From Nocardioides ganghwensis (lineage in GTDB: Bacteria > Actinomycetota > Actinomycetes > Propionibacteriales > Nocardioidaceae): a stretch of DNA of 64,000 bases. The notes under the pieces were generated by a model. That model had not been told where the DNA came from. It ran no database searches and was given only the letters and a program-made list of their open reading frames with translations. The position numbers were made by a program, and so were the translations under genes. The number at the start of each line of letters is the position of its first letter. The first letter of the stretch is position 1. This document shows positions 9,077-19,033 of the stretch, piece after piece. The DNA is taken from contig NZ_JACXYX010000012.1 of NCBI RefSeq assembly GCF_014779655.1, positions 1-64,000 of the forward strand, given 5' to 3'.

Positions 9077-9625
9077 ATGAGCACCAAGCACACCCTGTCC
9101 GTGCTGGTGGAGAACAAGCCGGGCGTCCTCGCCCGGATCGCCAGCCTGTTCTCCCGCCGCGGGTTCAACATCGACAGCCTCGCCGTCGGCCCGACCGAGC
9201 ACCCGGAGATCTCCCGGATGACCATCGTGGTCAATGTCGACGAGTCCCCGCTCGAGCAGGTCACCAAGCAGCTCAACAAGCTGGTCGAGGTCATCAAGAT
9301 CGTCGAGCTGGACGGGCCCGGCTCGGTCAACCGCGAGCTGCTGCTGGTGAAGGTCCGCGCCGACGCGGCCAGCCGTGGTGCGGTGCTCGACGCCGTCCAG
9401 CTCTTCCGCGCGAAGGTCGTCGACGTCGCGCCGGACGCGGTCACCATCCAGGCCGTCGGCAACGCCGCCAAGCTCGCCGACCTGCTGCGCGTGCTGGAGC
9501 CCTTCGGCATCCGTGAGCTCGTGCAGTCCGGCATGGTCGCGATCGGTCGGGGCTCGCGCTCCATCAGCGAGCGCCCGCAGCGCCCGGTCGCCGTACCCGC
9601 ACCAGTGTCCGCCATCGCCACCTGA
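9077..9625 (+). CDS. ilvN: Acetolactate synthase small (regulatory) subunit
   Basis: A 182-residue regulatory subunit that raises IlvB activity and gives valine feedback inhibition. An N-terminal ACT domain spans about residues 4-78 (TLSVLVENKPGVLARIASLFSRR at its start, then the family's FNIDSLAVGPTE). The C-terminal half has the EPFGIRELVQSGMVAIGRG segment typical of the small subunit's second domain. I use the ATG at 9077, preceded by GAGCGAAGCGAGG. The last ~15 residues are a loose Pro/Ala/Val tail. Confidence 0.96.
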   Translation: MSTKHTLSVLVENKPGVLARIASLFSRRGFNIDSLAVGPTEHPEISRMTIVVNVDESPLEQVTKQLNKLVEVIKIVELDGPGSVNRELLLVKVRADAASRGAVLDAVQLFRAKVVDVAPDAVTIQAVGNAAKLADLLRVLEPFGIRELVQSGMVAIGRGSRSISERPQRPVAVPAPVSAIAT

Positions 9626-10735
<1,110 letters not shown>

Positions 10736-10747
10736 CCCCGGCTCATC

Positions 10748-10795
10748 CGTACGGCGCGTCGGACCACCTGAAGGGGCGATCCGGCGCGCCGTACG
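10748..10795 (+). terminator. Hairpin after ilvC
   Basis: CGTACGGCGCG (10748-10758) is perfectly complementary to CGCGCCGTACG (10785-10795), an 11-bp stem with a 26-nt loop. There is no T-tract, as is common for actinobacterial terminators. It separates ilvBNC from the permease gene, whose own -10-like GACGAT follows at 10801. Confidence 0.5.
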
Positions 10796-10812
10796 CGTGG
10801 GACGATGCCGTC

Positions 10813-12312
10813 ATGAGCAACACGACCACGCCCGCGTCCGGGCTCGAGCGGACCCGACGCCTCGGCGTCGAGACCACCGGCATCGAGATCATCGAGGAGT
10901 CGGAGCGGACCGCACGCCCGCGCGACCTGTTCTGGCCGTGGTTCGCGGCCAACGTCTCGGTCTTCGGCATCAGCTACGGATCGTTCGTGCTGGGGTTCGG
11001 GATCTCGTTCGCGCAGGCCCTGGTCGTCACGGTGGTCGGCGTCGTCGTGTCGTTCGCGCTGTGCGGGGTCATCGCGATCGCGGGCAAGCGCGGGTCGGCG
11101 CCCACCATGATCCTGAGCCGGGCGGCCTTCGGCGTGCAGGGACAGAAGCTGCCCGGCGTCGTCTCGTGGCTGGTCTCGATCGGCTGGGAGACGTTCCTCG
11201 CGATCCTCGCCGTGCTCGCGACCGCCACGATCTTCGACCAGCTCGGCTGGTCCGCCGGCACGACCACCCAGGTGGTGGCCACCGTCGTCGTGGCGGCCCT
11301 CATCGTCTCCGCGAGCGTGGCCGGCTACCACGTCATCATGCGCATGCAGTCTGTGCTGACCTGGCTGACCGGCATCGCGACGATCGTGTACGTCGGCCTG
11401 ACGCTCGACGAGATCGACTGGTCGGCCGTGCAGGCCGTCCCCGCCGGCAGCACCCAGCAGGTGGTCGGCGCGCTCGTGATGCTGATGACCGGCTTCGGGC
11501 TCGGCTGGATCAACATCGCGGCCGACTGGTCGCGCTACCAGCACCGCGACGCGAGGGGCTCCGCGATCGTCGGGTGGAACACCTTCGGCGGAGCGGTCGC
11601 ACCGGTGCTGCTGGTGGTGTTCGGCCTGCTGCTCGCCGCCTCCTCGGCCGACCTCAGCGCGAGCATCGTCGCCGACCCCATCGGCACCCTCGGCACGCTG
11701 CTGCCGACGTGGTTCCTCGTGCCGTTCCTGCTGACGGCGATCCTCGCCCTCGTCAGCGGTGCCGTGCTCGGCATCTACTCCTCGGGCCTGACCCTGCTCT
11801 CCCTCGGCGTACGAGTCCCGCGGCCCGTCGCGGCCTTCATCGACGGGGTGATCCTCACGTGCGGCACCGTGTGGGTGGTCTTCTTCGCCGAGGACTTCCT
11901 CGGCCCGTTCCAGAGCTTCCTGATCACGCTCGGCGTGCCGCTGGCCGCGTGGGCGGGGATCATGGTCGCCGACATCGCGCTGCGCCGCCGGGACTACGAC
12001 GACGAGGCGCTCTTCGACAGCGGCGGTCGCTACGGCGCCGTCGACTGGACCTCGGTCGCCACGATGGTCGGCGCCTCGGTCGTCGGCTGGGGGCTGGTGG
12101 TCAACAACTTCGCCGTCGACGCCGCGTGGAACAACTGGCAGGGCTACTTCCTCGGGCCACTCGGCCTCGGGACCTACGTCGACGACCCGGCGGGGCCCTA
12201 CTGGGACGGCAACTGGCCCTACGCCAACCTGGGCGTGCTGCTCGCCCTGGTCCTGGGGTTCGCGGTGACGTACGTCGCCCGCCGGGGCACGGTGCGCCGG
12301 CAGGAGGCCTGA
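10813..12312 (+). CDS. NCS1-family nucleobase (purine/cytosine-type) permease
   Basis: A 499-residue integral membrane protein with about 12 predicted segments. The family hallmarks are the N-terminal RPRDLFWPWFAANVSVFGISYGSFVLG, the first helix region ending in GKRGSAPTMILSRAAFGVQG, and the WINIAADWSRYQ segment in the middle. NCS1 carriers import cytosine, purines, allantoin or hydantoins with a proton or sodium ion. The exact substrate is not decided by sequence. GACGAT at 10801-10806 lies 7 nt before the ATG, so it is transcribed on its own, without a leader. Confidence 0.88.
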   Translation: MSNTTTPASGLERTRRLGVETTGIEIIEESERTARPRDLFWPWFAANVSVFGISYGSFVLGFGISFAQALVVTVVGVVVSFALCGVIAIAGKRGSAPTMILSRAAFGVQGQKLPGVVSWLVSIGWETFLAILAVLATATIFDQLGWSAGTTTQVVATVVVAALIVSASVAGYHVIMRMQSVLTWLTGIATIVYVGLTLDEIDWSAVQAVPAGSTQQVVGALVMLMTGFGLGWINIAADWSRYQHRDARGSAIVGWNTFGGAVAPVLLVVFGLLLAASSADLSASIVADPIGTLGTLLPTWFLVPFLLTAILALVSGAVLGIYSSGLTLLSLGVRVPRPVAAFIDGVILTCGTVWVVFFAEDFLGPFQSFLITLGVPLAAWAGIMVADIALRRRDYDDEALFDSGGRYGAVDWTSVATMVGASVVGWGLVVNNFAVDAAWNNWQGYFLGPLGLGTYVDDPAGPYWDGNWPYANLGVLLALVLGFAVTYVARRGTVRRQEA

Positions 12313-12351
12313 CGCGGGAACACGCACGTCGGGGCGGGTGTTGGGCCGGGC

Positions 12352-13065
12352 GTGAAGATCGAGATCTGGTCCGACGTCGTCTGTCCGTGGTGCTACATCG
12401 GCAAGCGCCGCATCGAGAAGGCGCTCGCTGAGTTCGAGCACGCCGACGAGGTGGAGGTGCACTGGCGGTCGTACCTGCTGGACCCCGGCGCCCCGACCAC
12501 GCCGACGGAGAAGACGGCGTCGATGCTGGCCCGCAAGTACGGCCAGTCGCCCGCGGGCGCGCAGCAGATGCAGGACCGGGTGGAGGCCGTCGCGGCCGAG
12601 GAGGGCCTGGTCTACCGGCTCTCCGAGACCCTGCACCTCAACACCGTCGACGCCCACCGGCTCATCCACCTCGCGCACCAGCAGGGCGGCACCGAGCTCC
12701 AGGGGCGGGTGAAGGAGGCACTGCTCCAGGCGTACTTCACCGAGGCCCGCAACGTCGCCGACCACGACGTGCTGCGCGAGGTCGCCGTGGCAGCCGGGCT
12801 CGACGCCGTACGCGTCGACGAGGTGCTCGCGGGCACCGAGCTCACCGCCGAGGTCCACGCCGACATCGAGCAGGCGCAGGCCTACGGGGCGAGCGGCGTC
12901 CCGTTCTTCGTCGTCGACGAGAAGTACGGCGTCTCCGGCGCGCAACCGGTCGAGGTCTTCAGCCAGGTGCTCGACCGCGCCTGGTCGGAGTCGCACCCGA
13001 GGATCGAGGTGCTCGCGACGGGCGACGGCGGCGAGGCGTGCGGTCCAGACGGCTGCGCGATCTGA
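12352..13065 (+). CDS. DsbA-family (FrnE-like) thioredoxin-fold oxidoreductase
   Basis: A 237-residue cytoplasmic DsbA-like protein with the redox motif Cys11-Pro-Trp-Cys14 right after the first strand (KIEIWSDVVCPWCYIG), an inserted helical domain, and the cis-Pro strand ASGVPFFVVD. FrnE-type proteins are disulfide oxidoreductases/isomerases linked to oxidative stress. A second cysteine pair lies at the extreme C-terminus (ACGPDGC). No signal peptide is present. The GTG start follows the permease by 39 nt. Confidence 0.88.
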   Translation: MKIEIWSDVVCPWCYIGKRRIEKALAEFEHADEVEVHWRSYLLDPGAPTTPTEKTASMLARKYGQSPAGAQQMQDRVEAVAAEEGLVYRLSETLHLNTVDAHRLIHLAHQQGGTELQGRVKEALLQAYFTEARNVADHDVLREVAVAAGLDAVRVDEVLAGTELTAEVHADIEQAQAYGASGVPFFVVDEKYGVSGAQPVEVFSQVLDRAWSESHPRIEVLATGDGGEACGPDGCAI

Positions 13066-13069
13066 CGCG

Positions 13070-13642
13070 TCAGCGCGACCTCTCGCCGCGGGCGGCCTGC
13101 TCGGCCGTGGACTCGACCCGTGCCGCCCGGGTCTCCGGCCTCTTCGCGAGCACGATCCACGCCAGGATCATCTTGTGCGCGGACGGTGACCAGGACTCCC
13201 AGTGCGCGCGGGAGCCGGGGTGGCGGTCGAAGGCGGCGGCGAGGTCGTCGGGCACGACGCAGTCCTCCACGTCGTCCATCAGGGTCCACATGCCGGTGTC
13301 CTTGGCGACGGCCACCGCCGCAGCGCCGGCGGGCTCCATGAGGCCGGCCGCCTCGAGCCGCGCGACGCGGCCCTTGTTGATGCGGGTCCACATGCTGCCG
13401 CGACGGCGGGGCGCGAACCACTGCATCGAGCGGAGCTCGTCGAGCGGGCGCACGGTCGAGTCGACCCAGCCGAACCGCAGCGCCTCGAGCACGGACTCCT
13501 CGTAGGAGAACGGCCTGTCCGCCGCCTTGCGCGGCGTCACCAGCCACACCCCGCCGGGCCGGGCGTGGTGCTCGCGCAGCCACCCGCTCCACTCCTCGAC
13601 GGTCGCCAGCTCCAGCCGCTCGGCGTCGTCCATCGCACCCAT
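13070..13642 (-). CDS. YdeI/OmpD-associated family protein
   Basis: A 190-residue soluble protein of the bacteriocin-protection, YdeI/OmpD-associated type. The family signature is the N-terminal EEWSGWLREHHA...GVWLVTPRK followed by SYEESVLEALRFGWVDSTVRPLD and the RRRGSMWTRINKGR segment. Its biochemical function is not established. I start at the ATG at 13642. The ATG at 13633 is an alternative. It converges on the DsbA-like gene with a 4-nt gap. Confidence 0.8.
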   Translation of the reverse strand: MGAMDDAERLELATVEEWSGWLREHHARPGGVWLVTPRKAADRPFSYEESVLEALRFGWVDSTVRPLDELRSMQWFAPRRRGSMWTRINKGRVARLEAAGLMEPAGAAAVAVAKDTGMWTLMDDVEDCVVPDDLAAAFDRHPGSRAHWESWSPSAHKMILAWIVLAKRPETRAARVESTAEQAARGERSR

Positions 13643-13809
13643 CCCCGCAGCGTAGGCGCGACCGGGGACATCGGGTCGGGTGGCCGCTCCGGCAGGCCGA
13701 CGTCCCGGTATGTGGGGCGATGGGGTGCACGCCCGACCCACGGGTAGTGTGTGCCGGGCACAGCGTCGTGCAGTCCCGGACCGCCCTTGATCATCACGAG
13801 GACCCCGCT

Positions 13810-15405
13810 GTGAACGCACCCGCCAAGCCAGTCGTACTCATCGCCGAAGAGCTGAGCCCCGCCACGATCGAGGCGCTCGGGCCGGACTTCGAGATCCGCA
13901 GCTGCAACGGCGCCGACCGCGCCGAGCTGCTGCCGGCGATCGCCGACGTGGACGCCATCCTGGTCCGGTCCGCGACCAAGGTCGACGCCGAGGCGCTCGC
14001 CGCGGCGCACCGCCTCAAGGTCGTCGCGCGGGCCGGTGTCGGGCTCGACAACGTCGACGTGAAGGCCGCCACCCAGGCCGGCGTGATGGTCGTCAACGCC
14101 CCGACCAGCAACATCGTCAGCGCCGCCGAGCTCGCCGTCGCGCTGATGCTCGCCGCCGCCCGCCACATCAGCCCCGCCCACGCCGCACTGCGTGGCGGCG
14201 AGTGGAAGCGCTCGAAGTACACCGGCATCGAGCTCTACGAGAAGACCGTCGGCATCGTCGGCCTCGGCCGCATCGGCGTCCTCGTCGCGCAGCGACTGAG
14301 CGCGTTCGGCATGAAGGTGATCGCCTACGACCCGTACGTCCAGGCCGGCCGCGCCGCCCAGATGGGCGTCCGCCTCGTCGACCTCGACACGCTGCTCGCC
14401 GAGTCCGACTTCATGAGCGTCCACCTGCCCAAGACCCCCGAGACCCTCGGCCTCATCGGTGCCGACCAGCTCGCGCAGGCCAGGCGCAGCCTCGTCCTGG
14501 TCAACGCCGCCCGCGGCGGGATCGTCGACGAGGATGCCCTCTACGACGCCCTCAAGACCGGGCAGATCGCGGCCGCCGGCCTCGACGTGTTCGCCAGCGA
14601 GCCCTGCACCGACAGCCCGCTCTTCGAGCTCGAGAACGTCGTCGCGACGCCGCACCTCGGGGCGTCGACCGACGAGGCGCAGGAGAAGGCCGGCATCGCC
14701 GTCGCCCGCTCGGTCCGGCTCGCCCTGAGCGGCGAGCTCGTCCCCGACGCCGTCAACGTCCAGGGCGGGGTCATCGCCGAGGACGTCCGGCCCGGCATCC
14801 CGCTCACCGAGAAGCTCGGCCGGGTGTTCACCGCCCTCGCCGGCGAGGTGGCCCAGCAGCTGGACGTCGAGGTCCGCGGCGAGATCACCGAGTTCGACGT
14901 CAAGGTGCTCGAGCTCGCGGCCCTCAAGGGCGTGTTCGCCGACATCGTCGAGGAGCAGGTCTCCTACGTCAACGCCCCGCTCCTCGCCGCCGAGCGCGGC
15001 ACCGAGGTGCGCCTGGTGACCGAGGCCGAGAGCCCCGACCACCGCAACCTGATCACGCTGCGCGGCACTCTCGCCGACGGCACGCAGGTCTCGGTCAGCG
15101 GCACGCTGGTCGGCCTGTCGCAGAAGGAGCGGCTGGTCGAGGTCAACGGCTTCGACGTCGACATCGAGCCCACCACGCACCTCGCCTTCGTGACCTACGA
15201 GGACCGCCCGGGCATGGTCGGCGTCGTCGGCGGCATCCTCGGCGACGCCGCGGTCAACATCGCCGGCATGCAGGTCTCCCGCCAGGACCGCGGCGGCGAG
15301 GCACTGGTCGCGCTGAGCGTGGACTCGGCCATCCCGGCCGACACCCTCGCCGAGATCGCCACGGCCATGCAGGCCGCCACCGTGCGCGCGGTCGACCTGT
15401 CCTGA
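13810..15405 (+). CDS. serA: D-3-phosphoglycerate dehydrogenase
   Basis: Oxidises 3-phosphoglycerate to 3-phosphohydroxypyruvate, the first step of serine synthesis. The 531-residue long form has the D-isomer-specific dehydrogenase core with the NAD loop GLGRIG near residue 152, the catalytic Arg in NAARGGIVDE (~235) and His in TPHLGAST (~282), then the allosteric substrate-binding domain and a C-terminal ACT domain (FVTYEDRPGMVGVVGG, about 460-531) for serine feedback. The GTG start is the first fitting the family N-terminus. A TAGTGT hexamer at 13745-13750 suggests a 5' leader of about 50 nt. Standing alone, convergent with the MocR gene. Confidence 0.96.
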   Translation: MNAPAKPVVLIAEELSPATIEALGPDFEIRSCNGADRAELLPAIADVDAILVRSATKVDAEALAAAHRLKVVARAGVGLDNVDVKAATQAGVMVVNAPTSNIVSAAELAVALMLAAARHISPAHAALRGGEWKRSKYTGIELYEKTVGIVGLGRIGVLVAQRLSAFGMKVIAYDPYVQAGRAAQMGVRLVDLDTLLAESDFMSVHLPKTPETLGLIGADQLAQARRSLVLVNAARGGIVDEDALYDALKTGQIAAAGLDVFASEPCTDSPLFELENVVATPHLGASTDEAQEKAGIAVARSVRLALSGELVPDAVNVQGGVIAEDVRPGIPLTEKLGRVFTALAGEVAQQLDVEVRGEITEFDVKVLELAALKGVFADIVEEQVSYVNAPLLAAERGTEVRLVTEAESPDHRNLITLRGTLADGTQVSVSGTLVGLSQKERLVEVNGFDVDIEPTTHLAFVTYEDRPGMVGVVGGILGDAAVNIAGMQVSRQDRGGEALVALSVDSAIPADTLAEIATAMQAATVRAVDLS

Positions 15406-15421
15406 CAGCGGCCTGGCAGGA

Positions 15422-15439
15422 GTCGGGCAGGGGCCCGAC
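15422..15439. terminator. Hairpin between convergent serA and MocR gene
   Basis: GTCGGGC (15422-15428) pairs with GCCCGAC (15433-15439) over a 4-nt loop, flanked by AGGAG and CCTCCT that can lengthen the stem. It lies in the 40-nt gap between two convergent genes and could stop transcription from both sides. Confidence 0.5.
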
Positions 15440-15445
15440 GGCCTC

Positions 15446-16897
15446 CTACGCGACCATCACCCGGCCGGCGGCGCCCTGCGTCGCCGGCCGGGTCGCGTCC
15501 GAGCTCACGTGGTCCCAGGCGGCCGCCAGCCGGCGCACGGCCTCGGTGAGGCTCTCGGGCGACGCGGTCCACGGGATGCGGACGTGGCGGTCGAGACCGC
15601 CCTCGACGGCGAACACCGGACCCGGCGCGACGATCACGCCGCGCCGCTCGGCCTCCGCCGAGGTCGCGGTGCCGAGCGCCTCGGGCAGCTCGCACCAGAG
15701 CGCCAGCCCGCCGTCCGGCACCCGGAAGCGCCACGACGGCAGGTGCTCGCGCACGGCTGCCACCAGCGCGTCGCGGCCGGCCAGCAACCGCTCCCGGTGC
15801 AGGGGCAGGACCTCGTCGGCGTGGTCCATGAGGTCGGCCAGCACCAGCTGCTCGAAGACCGGTGCGCCGAGGTCGAGGCCGATCCGGGCGTGGACGAGCC
15901 GGTCCATCTCGGCCAGCGGCGCGCGCACCCAGCCCAGGCGCAGGCCGCCCCAGAACGACTTGCTCGCGCTGCCGATCGTGATCGCGTCGTCGGCGTACGC
16001 CGCCAGCGGGCGCGGCATCGCGTCGACGAGCCCCGGGCGCAGGGCCAGCGCCTGGTGCGCCTCGTCGGCCACGACGACCGTCCGCGTGCGGGCGAGCGCG
16101 GTGGCGAGCTCCTCGCGCTGCGCGTCGGACATCAGGTGTCCGGTGGGGTTCTGGAAGTCCGGGATCAGGTAGGCCAGGCGCGGCGACGTCTGCCGCAGCG
16201 TGGCGGCGAGCGCGTCGAGGTCCCAGCCGTCGGGGTCGACGGCGGCCGGGACCAGGCGTGCACCGGCGTGACGGACGGCCTGGGTCGCGTTGGGATAGGT
16301 CGGCGACTCGACCACGACCCGCTCGCCCGGGGCGGTGAACGCCCGCGCGACGATCGAGGCGGCCGCCAGCGCTCCCGCGGTCACCATCACCTGCTCGGGC
16401 ACGGTCGGCAGGCCACGGGCCTCGTACGCCGCGGCGATCCGCGCCTGGAGGGCGGGGACGCCGAGCGGGAAGTAGCCCGGCCCGCTGAGGTAGGCCGGCA
16501 GCTGCTCGGTGGCGCGCTGGTAGGCCTCGACCAGGCCCGGCGGCGCGGAGTGGGCGGCGCAGTTGAGGTCGATCACGTCGTCGCCGCTGACACCCGGGAG
16601 CAGGGACCGGTCGTGCGCCCGGCGCCGCCCGCCGGGGACCGTGGTGAAGGTGCCCGCGCCGCGGCGGGCGTCCGCGTAGCCCGACTCGCGCAGCACCTCG
16701 TACGCCCGCGTCACCGTGGTGCGCGAGACGTCGAGCGCCGCGGTGAGGTCACGCTCGCTCGGCAGTCGGACGCCGATGCCGACACGTCCGTCACCGATCA
16801 GCACCCGCAGGCTGTCGGCGAGGCCGACGTAGGCGGGGGAGCGGGGGAAGTCGCCGACGAGAGTGGCTATGCGCTGGGCACTGATCACGCGGCTCAT
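15446..16897 (-). CDS. MocR-type regulator (GntR DNA-binding domain + aminotransferase-like domain)
   Basis: A 483-residue MocR regulator. Residues about 10-80 are a GntR winged helix (LPSERDLTAALDVSRTTVTRAYEVL). The rest is a fold-type I aminotransferase-like domain whose PLP lysine lies in SASKSFWGGLRLGW. It is preceded by LIPDFQNPTGH, the PLP-phosphate/ring contacts. Such proteins sense PLP or a PLP-amino acid adduct and regulate an adjacent gene. It is divergent from a YczE-type membrane protein, the pairing known for the YczR subgroup of MocR regulators. I start at the ATG 16897, with GACAGT 8 nt upstream. An inverted repeat ATTGGC/GCCAAT sits in the shared promoter. Confidence 0.88.
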   Translation of the reverse strand: MSRVISAQRIATLVGDFPRSPAYVGLADSLRVLIGDGRVGIGVRLPSERDLTAALDVSRTTVTRAYEVLRESGYADARRGAGTFTTVPGGRRRAHDRSLLPGVSGDDVIDLNCAAHSAPPGLVEAYQRATEQLPAYLSGPGYFPLGVPALQARIAAAYEARGLPTVPEQVMVTAGALAAASIVARAFTAPGERVVVESPTYPNATQAVRHAGARLVPAAVDPDGWDLDALAATLRQTSPRLAYLIPDFQNPTGHLMSDAQREELATALARTRTVVVADEAHQALALRPGLVDAMPRPLAAYADDAITIGSASKSFWGGLRLGWVRAPLAEMDRLVHARIGLDLGAPVFEQLVLADLMDHADEVLPLHRERLLAGRDALVAAVREHLPSWRFRVPDGGLALWCELPEALGTATSAEAERRGVIVAPGPVFAVEGGLDRHVRIPWTASPESLTEAVRRLAAAWDHVSSDATRPATQGAAGRVMVA

Positions 16898-16915
16898 GCA
16901 GGCCACTGTCCCAGG

Positions 16916-16940
16916 ATTGGCTATGGGCAACAAGGCCAAT
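16916..16940. promoter_or_regulatory. Inverted repeat operator between MocR gene and yczE-like gene
   Basis: ATTGGC at 16916-16921 and GCCAAT at 16935-16940 form a perfect 6-bp inverted repeat separated by 13 bp, in the 53-nt region between two divergent starts. Position and symmetry suit a dimeric MocR regulator acting on both genes. Not verified. Confidence 0.5.
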
Positions 16941-16950
16941 CGCGGGAATC

Positions 16951-17685
16951 ATGGTCGCCATGACCAGCACCACCCCTGACCTCGGCGGCGCACCGGCCGA
17001 CACCGTCCACGCCCCCCGCGCCCCCCGCGGGGTCCTCGTCGACCTCGGCCCGATCGCCCAGCTGCGCGCCGGCAGGCTCGCGCGCCGCCTGCCCCAGCTC
17101 TACGTGGGCCTGTTCCTCTACGGCGTCTCGCTCGCGCTGATGGTGCGGGGCGCGCTCGGGCTCGCGCCGTGGGACGTGCTGCACTCCGGCTTCGTCCGCC
17201 ACGTGCCGATGACCCTCGGCCAGGCCGTCGTGCTGTTCAGCTTCGTCGTGCTGGTGCTCTGGGTCCCGCTGCGGGAGGTGCCCGGGCTCGGCACGATCAG
17301 CAACGCGGTCGTGGTCGGGCTGTCCGCCGACGCCACCCTCGCGGTCCTCCAGCGCCCCGACGCACTGCCGGGCCGGATCGGGCTGATGGTCGGCGGCGTG
17401 GTGCTCTGCGGGCTGGCCAGCGCGCTCTACATCGGTGCCCAGCTCGGGCGCGGGCCGCGCGACGGGCTGATGACCGGGCTGTCCCGCCGCACCGGGTTGT
17501 CGCTGCGCCTGGTCCGCACCGGCCTCGAGGTGACCGTGGTGGTCATCGGACTCCTGCTCGGCGGCGTGCTCGGCATCGGCACCGTCGCGTACGCCCTGGC
17601 GATCGGGCCGCTGACCCAGCTGATGCTCCCGTGGTTCACCGTGGCGCTACCGCGCGGCCCAGTGGGCCGCGACACGACCCGCTGA
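16951..17685 (+). CDS. YczE/YyaS/YitT-family membrane protein
   Basis: A 244-residue integral membrane protein with about five hydrophobic segments. The family pattern is LPQLYVGLFLYGVSLALMVRGALGLAPWDVLHSG and, in the second half, the matching GAQLGRGPRDGLMTGLSRRTG, a duplicated GxGPWD/GxGPRDG motif. Function is unknown. Because it faces a MocR regulator, it may export or import a vitamin B6- or amino-acid-related compound (inference). ATG 16960 is an alternative start. Its 3' end overlaps the convergent SipW-LamG gene by 39 bp. Confidence 0.8.
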   Translation: MVAMTSTTPDLGGAPADTVHAPRAPRGVLVDLGPIAQLRAGRLARRLPQLYVGLFLYGVSLALMVRGALGLAPWDVLHSGFVRHVPMTLGQAVVLFSFVVLVLWVPLREVPGLGTISNAVVVGLSADATLAVLQRPDALPGRIGLMVGGVVLCGLASALYIGAQLGRGPRDGLMTGLSRRTGLSLRLVRTGLEVTVVVIGLLLGGVLGIGTVAYALAIGPLTQLMLPWFTVALPRGPVGRDTTR

Positions 17686-18993
17686 GAGCGCGGAGTGGTA
17701 GACCGCGACGTTGTCGACGGAGCCGCTGAACGTGGCGGTCCCGGACCCGCCGCCGACGCGCACGTGGCTGGCGTAGTCGTCGACCTTCGAGGTCAGGCTA
17801 CTGGCTCGCGCGACCCCGTCGACGTAGACGACCGTGCTCTGCCGCCCGCCGTTCGCGGCGGTGGAGACCACCACGAGGTGGTGCCAGACGTCGTCGTCGT
17901 AGGCGCCCGGCGTGGCGATGAGGCTCCTCGGGTTGGAGTCCCAGTCGCCGTAGGTGATCTGCCCGGACGGCGCGAGCCGCACGACGCGGTCCTCCTGCGG
18001 GGGTGCGCCCGGCGTGGCGCTGGACCCGAAACCGATCAGGGGGCCAGCGCTCCGGGGGGCGGCCCTGAACCAGAGCTCCATCGAGTGCGTGGCCGGTGAG
18101 CCGGCGGTGTACGCGCTGGTGAGGGCGAGGCCGCCGCTGGTGGTCATCGACGTGCCGGGGTTGTTCGGCAGGCCACCCGGCCGGCCGAGGACCGCGGCGG
18201 GCTCGTAGTCGCCGAGGAACGCGTTGCCGGACCTGTCCTGGGCGGTGGCCGTTCCTGCCGTCTCGTCGAGGAGCCACAGGAACCGGGGGGAGTCGGCGAG
18301 GACCGCTCCCACGTACGGCTGCGCCCAGGCCCCGGCCGTCCACTCGCTGCCCGAGGCGGTCGTCCTGTCGGTGAAGGTGGCACCGGCGGACCCGGCGGTT
18401 CCCGCGGCGACGGCTCCCACGGCCACGGCGGTCGCGACCGCCGTACGGGAGCCTCGCGGGCGTGAGGGGCGCTGGGTGTCGAGCCGCTGCCCGGCGAGCA
18501 CGAAGGCCGCGCTGCTGGCCAGGATCCACACGAGGAGCGGCAGCCAGTCCCGGGTGCGCGCCCAGTGCACGGGCAGCCCCACCAGGGGGACCAGGAGGAT
18601 CGCCTGGGCCCGGATGGCCGCCGGCTCCAGGGGGGTGATGTCGGTGACGTCGTTGGCATCGCCCGCGGTGGTGTAGTCGCCGTCGTCCCGCCGCTCCACC
18701 ACGCGGTGGACCAGCAGCCGACCGCCGCGCGCCGGGTCGTCGAAGACGTAGACGCGGCCCACGCGCACCCGGTGGTCGGTCGCGGACGGCCGACCCAGGA
18801 CGACGTCGCCCGGAGCGATCGAGGGTTCCATCGAGGCGGACGCCACGACGTACGACCCCCAGCCGGCCACCAGCGGTGCCGCGGCGACCACGGTCAGGGT
18901 GAGCAGCATCGCCCGGTAGGCACGTGACCCGAGCACGAGCAGCAGCCGGGTCCATCCGGACCCGGCTGCTGCGTCGGGTGGTGACGTGCGCAC
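17647..18993 (-). CDS. SipW-type signal peptidase I fused to a LamG/concanavalin-like domain
   Basis: A 448-residue membrane protein. After a first membrane segment (about 28-50), residues 51-140 are an S26B (SipW/archaeal-type) signal peptidase: nucleophile Ser54 in SMEPSI, His96 in LLVHRVV replacing the usual Lys, and Asp112 in AGDAND. A second segment lies at about 150-168 and a third at about 186-204, followed directly by ATFTDRTTASGSEWTAG (205-221). That is the shape of the signal/cleavage region of SipW-dependent secreted proteins. Residues about 235-446 are a LamG-like lectin domain (LWLLDE, MELWFR, VWHHLVVV, VDNVAVYHSALS). The GTG start lies 40 nt after the TasA-like gene, so the two form an operon. 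Confidence 0.85.
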   Translation of the reverse strand: MRTSPPDAAAGSGWTRLLLVLGSRAYRAMLLTLTVVAAAPLVAGWGSYVVASASMEPSIAPGDVVLGRPSATDHRVRVGRVYVFDDPARGGRLLVHRVVERRDDGDYTTAGDANDVTDITPLEPAAIRAQAILLVPLVGLPVHWARTRDWLPLLVWILASSAAFVLAGQRLDTQRPSRPRGSRTAVATAVAVGAVAAGTAGSAGATFTDRTTASGSEWTAGAWAQPYVGAVLADSPRFLWLLDETAGTATAQDRSGNAFLGDYEPAAVLGRPGGLPNNPGTSMTTSGGLALTSAYTAGSPATHSMELWFRAAPRSAGPLIGFGSSATPGAPPQEDRVVRLAPSGQITYGDWDSNPRSLIATPGAYDDDVWHHLVVVSTAANGGRQSTVVYVDGVARASSLTSKVDDYASHVRVGGGSGTATFSGSVDNVAVYHSALSAGRVAAHWAAR

Positions 18994-19033
18994 GCGTGTT
19001 GCTCCGAGAAGAGAAGGTGGGGCCGAGCAGGGA

